Shown here: piece by piece, positions 57,693-64,000 of the stretch
Numbering within the stretch: position 1 is the first letter of the stretch
Layout: each line of letters starts with the position of its first letter
Notes under the pieces: model-generated
Told to the model about the DNA's origin: nothing
The model's input: the letters and a program-made list of their open reading frames with translations, nothing else
The model's database searches: none
Translations under genes and position numbers: made by a program
Source of the DNA: Streptomyces albipurpureus
GTDB taxonomy: Bacteria; Actinomycetota; Actinomycetes; Streptomycetales; Streptomycetaceae
DNA length: 64,000 nucleotides
Reading direction: 5' to 3'
Assembly: GCF_023701525.1 (NCBI RefSeq)
Contig: NZ_JAMQAW010000070.1
Coordinates: 62,001-126,000, forward strand

Positions 57693-58197
57693 CTTGAAGC
57701 GGGCCGGTACGGGGAGACGACGGCGTCCGGCGACGACGTCGGAGACCAGCGTGTCGAGGGCTGCGCACAGCTCCTCCCGCTCGCCGTGGAGGGCGGGGAC
57801 ACGGCGGCGGGCCAGCTCGTCCCGGGCCGCCGCCCGTCGCAGTGCCAGATCCGCAGCGTCAGCACCGACAGGCGGTCGACGACGGAGGCAAGCGTCTCGG
57901 TGTGCAGCGGCGCATCGGCGCGGCCTGCGTCTGCCAGCGAACCGAGGACCTCGTCGGCCCGTTCGGCGAGCACGTTGCGTTCGGCGTTGAGCTGGTCGAT
58001 CTCCCGCTTGCAGTCAGCGACCTGGACGGCGGGAGTAAGGCGCCGCGCACCCGGTCCTCGGTGCCCCACAGGTGTCCGATGACGGTGAGGAGTCGGGTGA
58101 CGGCGTCGTCCAGGCGGTGCCGGTCCTTGTCCCGGAGCGTGGCTATGGCGCGGGCGAGGCCGGGCGGCAGGACCAGGGGCGGGGAGTTCTGGGTCAT
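57690..58197 (-). pseudogene. DUF4254-like gene with two frameshifts
   Basis: The N-terminal frame MTQNSPPLVLPPGLARA... breaks near 58025. Family sequence continues in another frame with VADCKREIDQLNAERNVL and PLHTETLASVVDRLSVL. It then breaks again near 57833 (GGGCGGCGGCCCGGG) and continues as DELARRRVPALHGE into RRRLPVPARFKLYGRDD. The pattern Cx3EIDxLNxERN and HTETLGS-VDRL is typical of DUF4254. The start overlaps the stop of the upstream remnant (ATGA). It is non-functional unless frameshifted in vivo. Confidence 0.68.
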
Positions 58198-59222
58198 CGG
58201 GGACTCCCGTTGGCGAGTTGGCTGAGGTCAAGGTGATCAATCACGTCGGCGTGGATGTCATCCAGGGAGCGGTTCTCGCAGTCCACGACCGCGGTGTACG
58301 AGCCGTGGTCGACCTGGTGAAGCAGGACCGCGTGCGGCGACTTCTGATAGGCCGGGTAGATCCCGGTCCACGGGCGGCCCTCGCGAGCGCTCGCAATGGC
58401 GTAACTGCGCTCGGCGTCAAGGGTTCTTGTAGACGGCTCGCGAACCGGCAATGCCCGTCACGGTCTTGAACGTCTCACCGACCGTCAGCCCGTCCTTGAC
58501 CACGCATTTTGCGGTGGCCACGGCGAGAAAGCATGGGTAGGCCCCGGTCGAGCAGGCCCGTACGCCCGGCCCCGCGGGCGGCGGCCCGCTTGGCGTGGCC
58601 GGCGAGCAGTATCTCGGTCAGCTCGACGGTCGTGGCCGTCTCGAACCACCACCGGGCGTAGTCGTCGGCCCGCGCCCAGCGGCTGAAAGCCGTCCCACAG
58701 CTCGGTCAGCCGCACCAGGTGGGTCGTCTTGCCGACGTTGTCAGGGCCGTTGAGGCTGACGAATTCCGGGGCCTGCGTCATTGCCCACGCCTCGCGGATC
58801 GGGGTGTCGAGGACGGAGACGATCGCGTCCGTGTTAGCGGCGATGAACTCGGCCAGCTTCGGCGGCATCAGGTTCAGCTCACGGACGGCCTTGGCGGTGA
58901 ACGGCACCCGGACCACGTCGTACCCACCCCGCTCCGGCTTGGCGAACTCCGTCCCCGTACGCGCGGCCAAGTCCATCGACTCCAGGCGCGCGGCGAAGAT
59001 GTGCTGGACTCCGACGCCGCCCTCCAGCTCGTCGGTGAGCAGGTGGACGAGCTCAGCGCGCTCCAGCTTGCCGACCAGTTCCTCGAACACCTCCCGGTAC
59101 AGCGCCGCCTCGATGGTCGCGTCGTTCGCCTCGACCCCTCCGCCAACGGTCACCCAGTACGGCCCTGCCCGGCTTGGTGCGCTTGATGAGGACGAGCTCG
59201 TCGCCGTCGAGGAGGATGGCGC
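58194..59222 (-). pseudogene. NUDIX-P-loop kinase fusion gene, multiply frameshifted and 5'-truncated
   Basis: The remnant encodes, in order, LLDGDELVLIKRTKPGR, then after a frameshift near 59165 PYWVTVGGGVEANDATIEA with the NUDIX helix YREVFEELVG. A kinase domain follows with GPDNVGKTT. After further shifts near 58695 and 58530 come ARADDYARWWFETATTVELT, LAVATAKCVVKDGLTVGETF and finally EGRPWTGIYPAYQKSPHAVL. At least three frame breaks are needed. The 5' end stops where the integrase remnant begins (about 59220). The product would have been a nucleotide-metabolism enzyme of unknown substrate. Confidence 0.68.
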
Positions 59223-59757
59223 GACGAGGACCGCGAGAGGTGGGGGAGCGCCTGGGTGGAGACCGGTCGCGTCTTCACCCGGGAGAACGGCGAACTGCTC
59301 CATCCTGCCAACGTCACCCTCCGGTTCATCGAGCTGTATGAGGAGATCGGCCTCCCGCCGATCCGCTTCCACGACCTGCGCCTCGGTGCCGCGACCCTGG
59401 CTCGCGCGGCCGGAGCCGATCTGAAGGACATCCAGGAGATGCTCGGCCACTCGTCGATCACCATCACGGCCGGCACGTACACGAGCCTGTTCCCCGAGGC
59501 GGACCTGGCCATCGCCGAGGCTGCGGCCCGGCTCGTGCCGCGCGCACGACCCACCGCCGAAGCTGAGCCCCAGCTTGAGTCCGAGCCCGACGAGGCGGAA
59601 GAGCCCAGCCCGGAGATCGTGCCGGATGGTGCTGATCCGTTGGGAGAAATTTCGGAGATCAATTCTCCGTCCGCTCACGCACCGCTCACGCACCGCTCAC
59701 GCCCGCTCACGCCCGCTCACGCAAACGGCCCCGGACGACGAGTCCGAGGCCGAATAG
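59220..59757 (+). pseudogene. 3' remnant of a tyrosine integrase
   Basis: Only the C-terminal catalytic part survives: RWGSAWVETGRVFTREN, HDLRLGAATLA (the His and Arg of the H-x-x-R box), EMLGHSSITI (His) and TYTSLFPE (the nucleophilic Tyr). Counting from GTG 59256 these are His39, Arg42, His65 and Tyr75. About two thirds of a normal 400-residue integrase is missing at the 5' end. The tail is out of frame with its old stop: RPLTQTAPDDESEAE-stop (59757) is in another frame, and the integrase frame now reads through into the tRNA. It lies next to the att/tRNA-Arg site, as expected for the element's own integrase. Confidence 0.83.
59671..59723. repeat. Five-copy 10/11-bp microrepeat in the integrase tail
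   Basis: CCGCTCACGC(A) is repeated five times head to tail (units of 11, 11, 10, 10 and 11 bp). The homologous integrase tail at 43091 has just one copy. Slippage here changes the reading frame of the integrase C-terminus. Confidence 0.85.
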
Positions 59758-59796
59758 AACCCCCACCTGGGGAGAAACCCCAGGTCAGAGTGGTAA

Positions 59797-59845
59797 TGCG
59801 TTGTGCCCCCGGCAGGATTCGAACCTGCGACACCCGCTTTAGGAG
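59797..59845. repeat. Right att copy
   Basis: These 49 bp are identical to 43176-43224 except for one base. They overlap the 3' half of the intact tRNA-Arg gene, from the anticodon loop to just beyond the discriminator base. Distance between the copies is 16,621 bp. Confidence 0.88.
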
Positions 59846-59876
59846 AGCGGTGCTCTATCCCCTGAGCTACGAAGGC
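59804..59876 (-). tRNA. tRNA-Arg (anticodon CCT)
   Basis: The 73-nt cloverleaf is complete. The acceptor GCCTTCG pairs with CGGGGGC (two G-U pairs), the D arm is GCTC/GAGC, the anticodon stem CCGCT/AGCGG encloses loop CTCCTAA (anticodon CCT, reading AGG), and the T arm is GCAGG/CCTGC with TTCGAAT. CCA is not encoded. It is the chromosomal target site of the 43.2-59.8 kb island. Confidence 0.96.
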
Positions 59877-60039
59877 GCTGCCCGACAGTGTAGCGGGTAG
59901 TCCATGGTCCCCCGAAGGGGTTGATCATGTGGCCGCGGAGCGGCAAGGTGGCTCCGATGCCCCCGTGAGTGATGCCGTGAGTGATGCCGTGGGTGGTGTT
60001 GGTGTTCGGGAACGTGAGTGGGCTGGGGAAGGGGCGACC

Positions 60040-61704
60040 GTGTCGCATGTCGAGGACAGAGCGGCGCGGATGCTTACCGCTCCCGGGGCTCCTTTTGCCG
60101 TGGCGCGGGGGGAGGACGGGGGGCTGTTCTATGTCGACGGGCCGCGGACCCTGGTGGAGTTCGTTGAGGTGACCTGGGGCTTTGGGGACCAGGTTTTCCT
60201 TGTGGGGGAGCGTTCCTCCTATAGCTATCGTGAGTTCCTTGCCGCCGCCTGTGCCCTCGCCCGGCGGTTCACCGAGGGGTATGGGCTGCGGCCGGGGGAT
60301 CGCGCCGCCATGGTGATGCGCAACTGCCCCGAGTGGCAGATCGCCTTCTGGGCCGCCCAGTTGGCCGGGCTGGTCGCCGTGCCGCTCAACGCTCGGTGGA
60401 CCGTGGCCGAGTTGGAGTACGTGCTCGACGATTGTCAGCCACGGGTGCTGCTCGTCGACGGTGAGCGGCTGGCGCTCGTCGATGACTGGCGCAGGCGGGC
60501 GGGGGCGCGGGTCATCACCTTTGAGCATGAGGGGGTGGCTGAGGGCGGGGAGCGGTACGAGGACTTTCCGGCCGTTGATCCCCGGAGCGCACCGCCCCAA
60601 GTCGAGGTGCGCGCCGAGGACGATGCCACCATCTTCTATACGTCGGGAACCACCGGAAGGCCCAAGGGGGCCGTGGCCACCCATCTCGCGCAGGCCGGGG
60701 CCGCGCAGCATCCGCGCTATCACGCGGCCGCGGCAGCCCTGGGCAGTGGGCGGTTCCCGGGGCAGGGGGCCGCGCCCGTTGCCCTGATGACGTATCCGTT
60801 CTTCCATGTCGCCGCCCTCACCGCCCTGTACTCGACGATGAGTGTCGGCGGCACTCTCGTCCTGATGCGTCGCTGGGATGCGGATGACGCCCTTGCGCTG
60901 ATCGCCAGGCATCGAGTGACCCACTTCTCCGGGGTGCCGACCACCGCGCTCGATCTGTTGGATGCCGCTGAGCGCACGGGTGACGATCTGGCCACCCTCA
61001 CCCACTTCTCCACCGGAGGGGCCGCCGCGCCCCCAGCCCTCGTAACGCGGCTCGCGGCCCGTTACGGGCACCGGATCGAGCCCCGTACCGGCTATGGGCT
61101 GACCGAGACCAGCGGTGGTGTACTCGCGGTATCGGGTGATGAGTATCGGAATGAGCCGGCGGGGGCGGGTGCTCCGGCGCCTGCGGTGGAGGTGCGGATC
61201 GTCGGCGTGGACGCTGAGCCGGTGCCGGAAGGCGAGCCCGGTGAGCTATGGCTGCGCGGGCAGTCATTGATACGCGGCTACTGGCGCGATGAGGCCGCCA
61301 CCGCCGCGGCCTTCGAGGGCGGCTGGTTCAAGACCGGCGACCTGGCGACCGTGCGGGATGGGCGGGTCGCCATCGTCGATCGGATCAAGGACATCGTGCT
61401 CAGGGGCGGTGAGACCGTGTACTGCGCTCAGGTCGAGGCGGCTCTGCACGATCTGCCCGCGGTCGCGGATGCCGCCGTGTTCGGGGTGCCGCACGATCGG
61501 CTCGGCGAGGAGGTCGCGGCGGTTGTCCGGCTGCGTCCGGGGGCCGCCGTCACCATGGGGGAGTTGACCGAGCAGCTCGCTGACCGGATCGCCGCCTATC
61601 AGGTGCCGACCCTGCTGTCCGTGGGTGACATCCCGCGCAACGCGGCGGGGAAGACACTCCGCGGCGTTCTGCGCAGTCGTGCCCAGGGGCTCAGGAACGG
61701 GTGA
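60040..61704 (+). CDS. Acyl-CoA synthetase (AMP-forming, class I adenylate-forming enzyme)
   Basis: This 554-residue enzyme activates a carboxylic acid to its acyl-CoA through an acyl-adenylate. Core motifs are TSGTTGRPKG (201-210), GYGLTET (351-357), GDLATV with the ATP ribose-binding Asp, and IKDIVLRGGETV. The C-terminal lysine is in NAAGKTLRGVLR. The substrate is probably a medium- or long-chain fatty acid, but it could be another acid. The GTG at 60040 was chosen because GGGGAAGGGG precedes it; the frame is open to 59929, but that stretch has GTGAGTGATGCC repeats and no conserved sequence. Its 3' end overlaps the convergent protease gene by 14 bp. Confidence 0.9.
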   Translation: MSHVEDRAARMLTAPGAPFAVARGEDGGLFYVDGPRTLVEFVEVTWGFGDQVFLVGERSSYSYREFLAAACALARRFTEGYGLRPGDRAAMVMRNCPEWQIAFWAAQLAGLVAVPLNARWTVAELEYVLDDCQPRVLLVDGERLALVDDWRRRAGARVITFEHEGVAEGGERYEDFPAVDPRSAPPQVEVRAEDDATIFYTSGTTGRPKGAVATHLAQAGAAQHPRYHAAAAALGSGRFPGQGAAPVALMTYPFFHVAALTALYSTMSVGGTLVLMRRWDADDALALIARHRVTHFSGVPTTALDLLDAAERTGDDLATLTHFSTGGAAAPPALVTRLAARYGHRIEPRTGYGLTETSGGVLAVSGDEYRNEPAGAGAPAPAVEVRIVGVDAEPVPEGEPGELWLRGQSLIRGYWRDEAATAAAFEGGWFKTGDLATVRDGRVAIVDRIKDIVLRGGETVYCAQVEAALHDLPAVADAAVFGVPHDRLGEEVAAVVRLRPGAAVTMGELTEQLADRIAAYQVPTLLSVGDIPRNAAGKTLRGVLRSRAQGLRNG

Positions 61705-62974
61705 CCCGCACCTTGTACTTGCCCTGGTCCTCCCGTACGACAGAGATCTTGATGCCGTTCTTCTTGTCGGTGAAGCTCTGACCCGGCCGGTAGGGCGCGT
61801 CCGACAGTTCGGCGTGCACATTGGGCCGGCGGGTGCATCCCCCGCTGTCTGCCTCGCTGTCCGCCACGATCACCGGGCCCTGTCCGGTGTCCACCCCGGC
61901 GTGCACGCGGTAGATCAGTACTCCCGGTCGGCAGATCGCCTCGTCGTTGCCCGCCCGGGTGCGTACCTCGACCGCGTACCCCTCATCCGCGCTCAGGGGA
62001 ACGATCGTCATCTTCTCGCCGCCCGCGGTGGCGAGAGGAGTCAGGGTGTGTTCGGTGGTGCCCGGTATCGAGGCGCAGCTGATCTGGGTGGAGTCGAGCC
62101 AGCCGAGCTTCCATTTGTGCCAGCCGAGTAGATCGTTGTTGGCTCCCCAGTCCTCGGACATGATGTCCCAGTGGCCGACCGAGCCGCCGCCTTCGGCGGT
62201 GTAGAGGTCGGGGAGGCCGAAGACATGGCCGTTCTCGTGCGGCAGCACCCGATAGCCGGTCTCGGCGTACGATCCCGAGCCGTCGTCCTGGCGGCTGTAG
62301 ACGAAGGACGTGTTCGCCAGCGGTACGCCATCGGCGATCGGGGCCTCCGCGTTGCCGGAGAAGGTCACCGAGAGCACGGTGTCCAGCGCCGAGGGGCCGG
62401 CGTTCGGGGTGACGATGATGTTGACGAGGTCGTAGGCGCTGAAGTCGACCTGGGCGTCGGCGACGAGGACGATGTCCTCCACCAGCTTGCGGTACCCGGG
62501 CTCGTAGGGTGACCCGCGCTCTATCCCGTACTCATCGAACGCCAGGGGCATGCGCAACCAGTCGGTGACGGGGGCGTGCGGCTGGTAGCGCAGTCGCCCG
62601 TAGGAGCTGGTCGTGAACCAGTCAGAGGTCTGTGGGAAGAACTCAGCCAACCGGTCGAGTGCCGGTTCCTCGCCCTCGGCGTCGGGGAAGTCGATCATGA
62701 GGTTGAGGGCGCGGACCTCGCCGGTGGAGGGGGAGTAGCCGGCGGGTGTGGGCAGTCCTTCCGACATCTGGATCCCGAGCGAGGGAGGGAGTCGGCACGG
62801 CCCGACGCCGCTTGCGTCCGGGGCGGCCACCGGGCCGGCTGAGGCCCGGGTGGGGGCCGGGATGGTGGCGCTCGCGGTGGTGAGGGCGGCGAGGGCCAGC
62901 GCGGTGAGGGCGGCGAGACCGCCGAGGCGGCGGCCTCTGGGCGCCGGGCGTATCCGGTGGCGTGTGTGGTGCAT
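61691..62974 (-). CDS. Secreted M6-family metalloprotease (immune inhibitor A-like)
   Basis: This 427-residue protein has a twin-basic-start signal peptide with the hydrophobic run LGGLAALTALALAALTTASA and a probable cleavage near 45. The catalytic domain has the zinc motif HENGHVFGLPD (His246, Glu247, His250, with Asp256 as a probable third ligand) and, further on, WDIMSEDWG with the Met-turn methionine. This is the M6 pattern. The C-terminal part is a beta-rich domain. It should degrade proteins outside the cell. It is divergent from a TetR gene, with 253 bp between them. Confidence 0.9.
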   Translation of the reverse strand: MHHTRHRIRPAPRGRRLGGLAALTALALAALTTASATIPAPTRASAGPVAAPDASGVGPCRLPPSLGIQMSEGLPTPAGYSPSTGEVRALNLMIDFPDAEGEEPALDRLAEFFPQTSDWFTTSSYGRLRYQPHAPVTDWLRMPLAFDEYGIERGSPYEPGYRKLVEDIVLVADAQVDFSAYDLVNIIVTPNAGPSALDTVLSVTFSGNAEAPIADGVPLANTSFVYSRQDDGSGSYAETGYRVLPHENGHVFGLPDLYTAEGGGSVGHWDIMSEDWGANNDLLGWHKWKLGWLDSTQISCASIPGTTEHTLTPLATAGGEKMTIVPLSADEGYAVEVRTRAGNDEAICRPGVLIYRVHAGVDTGQGPVIVADSEADSGGCTRRPNVHAELSDAPYRPGQSFTDKKNGIKISVVREDQGKYKVRVTRS

Positions 62975-63129
62975 GCATCCGCCTTCGGGTCCGCGGCAGC
63001 AGGCCGGGCCCTCGCTGCGCTCTGTGCGATCAGCCTGTGGCGGGTGGTGGCGAGCCGCGCGCGGAGTGGGCCGTTCGGGGAGTCTTCACCTGGAGGGGAG
63101 TGACCCACGTCACGCTGCGAGATGGAAAT

Positions 63130-63178
63130 AAACGGGGATCGCCTCCCCGTTTGGACTGGTGGCCCCGGGAAACGGGGA
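63130..63178. promoter_or_regulatory. Operator-like repeats between the protease and TetR genes
   Basis: AAACGGGGA-TCGCC-TCCCCGTTT (63130-63152) is a perfect 9-bp inverted repeat. A third AAACGGGGA lies at 63170-63178. The site is 50-98 bp before the TetR start, so it may bind the TetR protein and control one or both divergent genes. Confidence 0.6.
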
Positions 63179-63227
63179 GTTGGCCCCCGCTTAGTGGGGG
63201 GATTCGATCGAGTAGGGGAGTGGACCC

Positions 63228-63884
63228 GTGAGCGCCGCCGCTGAGATCCAAGCGCGTCAGGTCGCCCGGCCGCGCGCGGACGCCCTGCGGAATCGCGAGC
63301 GGATCGTGTGCGCGGCTCGGGGGATGTTCGCCGAGCTGGGTCCAGATGTGCCGCTCGATGACATCGCCCGTACGGCGGGTGTCGGCAATGCCACGCTCTA
63401 CCGCCACTTCCCCGATCGCGCTGCCCTGATCCACGCGGTCGTGGTGTCAGTCCTCGATCGCGTCCATGAGCAGGTGCGGCGAGCGGCCACGGAGGAGAGC
63501 GACCCCTTCGCTGCCGTCCGCCGTTTCGTCCATGCGGCTGCTGATGAGCGCATCGGGGCGCTCTGCCCGATGATCACCGGAGACTTCGACCGCAACCATC
63601 CGGATCTGCTGGCCGGACGCGACCGGCTCGAAGACGCGGTGCGTGAGCTGATTGAGCGAGCGCAGTCAGCGGGCAGGATGCGGCGAGATGTGGCTGTCGG
63701 GGATCTGTTGGTGGCCCTAGGGCAGCTTGCCCGACCACTGCCGGGGACCGGATGCACGGAGTTGGACCGCTTTGTGCACCGCCATCTCCAGTTGTTCCTG
63801 GACGGCTTGGAGGCGCCCGCGCGCTCCGAGCTGACCGGCCGGGCTATTACCTTGGAAGACCTACGGGGACCGGGGGCATACTGA
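63228..63884 (+). CDS. TetR-family transcriptional regulator
   Basis: This 218-residue protein has a TetR helix-turn-helix (about 20-66) with RNRERIVCAARGMFAELG and DDIARTAGVGNATLYRHFPDR. A helical ligand-binding domain follows, whose end (FVHRHLQLFLDGL) fits the common Streptomyces subgroup. It usually represses a nearby exporter, which would lie to the right beyond the window; the divergent protease gene is another possible target. GGGGAG precedes the GTG start at 63228. The remaining 116 bp of the window contain no clear gene. Confidence 0.9.
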   Translation: MSAAAEIQARQVARPRADALRNRERIVCAARGMFAELGPDVPLDDIARTAGVGNATLYRHFPDRAALIHAVVVSVLDRVHEQVRRAATEESDPFAAVRRFVHAAADERIGALCPMITGDFDRNHPDLLAGRDRLEDAVRELIERAQSAGRMRRDVAVGDLLVALGQLARPLPGTGCTELDRFVHRHLQLFLDGLEAPARSELTGRAITLEDLRGPGAY

Positions 63885-64000
63885 TGACCGGACTTTGACC
63901 GGGGGCCAACCCGACCCCGACCAGACACTCACCGTTGCGGCGGGGATCGTCATGATCCGCAAACCTTGAGTGTGGCGGCGCCGAAGTGAAGACACTGAAC

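Noticed and set aside
43176..59845. Active integrative conjugative element
   Set aside because: The integrase is truncated, and no FtsK-like transfer protein, replication initiator or excisionase was found.
59757..59900. Protein end read through the tRNA gene
   Set aside because: The integrase frame runs through the tRNA only because its stop was lost by repeat slippage; the peptide MRCAPGRIRTCDTR is translated tRNA sequence.

Overview
The window looks like chromosomal DNA from a Streptomyces or close relative. It is very GC-rich with strong third-position GC bias and GTG starts, and it carries Streptomyces hallmarks: a conservon (cvnA-E), an afsR-afsS pair, fbiC (F420 cofactor), XRE/DUF397 and GntR/ATPase regulator pairs, and a large D-Ala-D-Ala carboxypeptidase with a cytosolic disordered tail. 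All identifications were made by reading protein motifs; no database search was run.

Layout. 0.4-5.0 kb: conservon on the minus strand with a terminal P450. 5.4-9.2 kb: afsS (unusually expanded) and afsR. 9.4-16.6 kb: polysaccharide deacetylase, SUKH protein, ATPase/GntR pair with a shared operator-like site, pentapeptide-repeat protein, APC permease, small membrane protein. 16.8-19.4 kb: fbiC. 19.5-27.7 kb: a P-loop/TPR STAND protein, a repeat-rich intergenic region, an ADP-ribosylglycohydrolase homologue lacking its metal-binding motifs, and a NACHT NTPase; this is a possible NLR-like immune neighbourhood. 28-39.4 kb: DUF397/XRE pair, GPP34 protein, carboxypeptidase, membrane protein, and a PadR-regulated FtsX-type ABC exporter. 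39.4-43.2 kb: sparse region with a DUF4234 protein and a NUDIX protein.

43.18-59.85 kb is a 16.6-kb genomic island bounded by a 49-bp direct repeat (one mismatch). The repeat is the 3' part of an intact tRNA-Arg(CCT) gene at the right end. Integrase 3' remnants sit beside both copies. The island carries an AfsR-like SARP, a cytosolic Ser/Thr kinase, and a four-gene operon with overlapping genes at 48.3-57.2 kb: (A) a protein with two Cas4/RecB-type Fe-S signatures and one visible PD-(D/E)XK site, (B) the REase-like protein of the pPIWI-RE module with its catalytic residues apparently lost, (C) a DinG/XPD-like Fe-S helicase, and (D) a pPIWI-RE Argonaute-like protein. B-C-D match the predicted pPIWI-RE conflict module. 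The extra nuclease A, the apparently inactive B and the divergent kinase are the unusual parts and the main finding of this window. The right flank of the island is a decayed NUDIX-kinase/DUF4254/P-loop kinase operon.

59.8-64 kb: tRNA-Arg, an acyl-CoA synthetase, a secreted M6 metalloprotease and a TetR regulator with an operator-like repeat.
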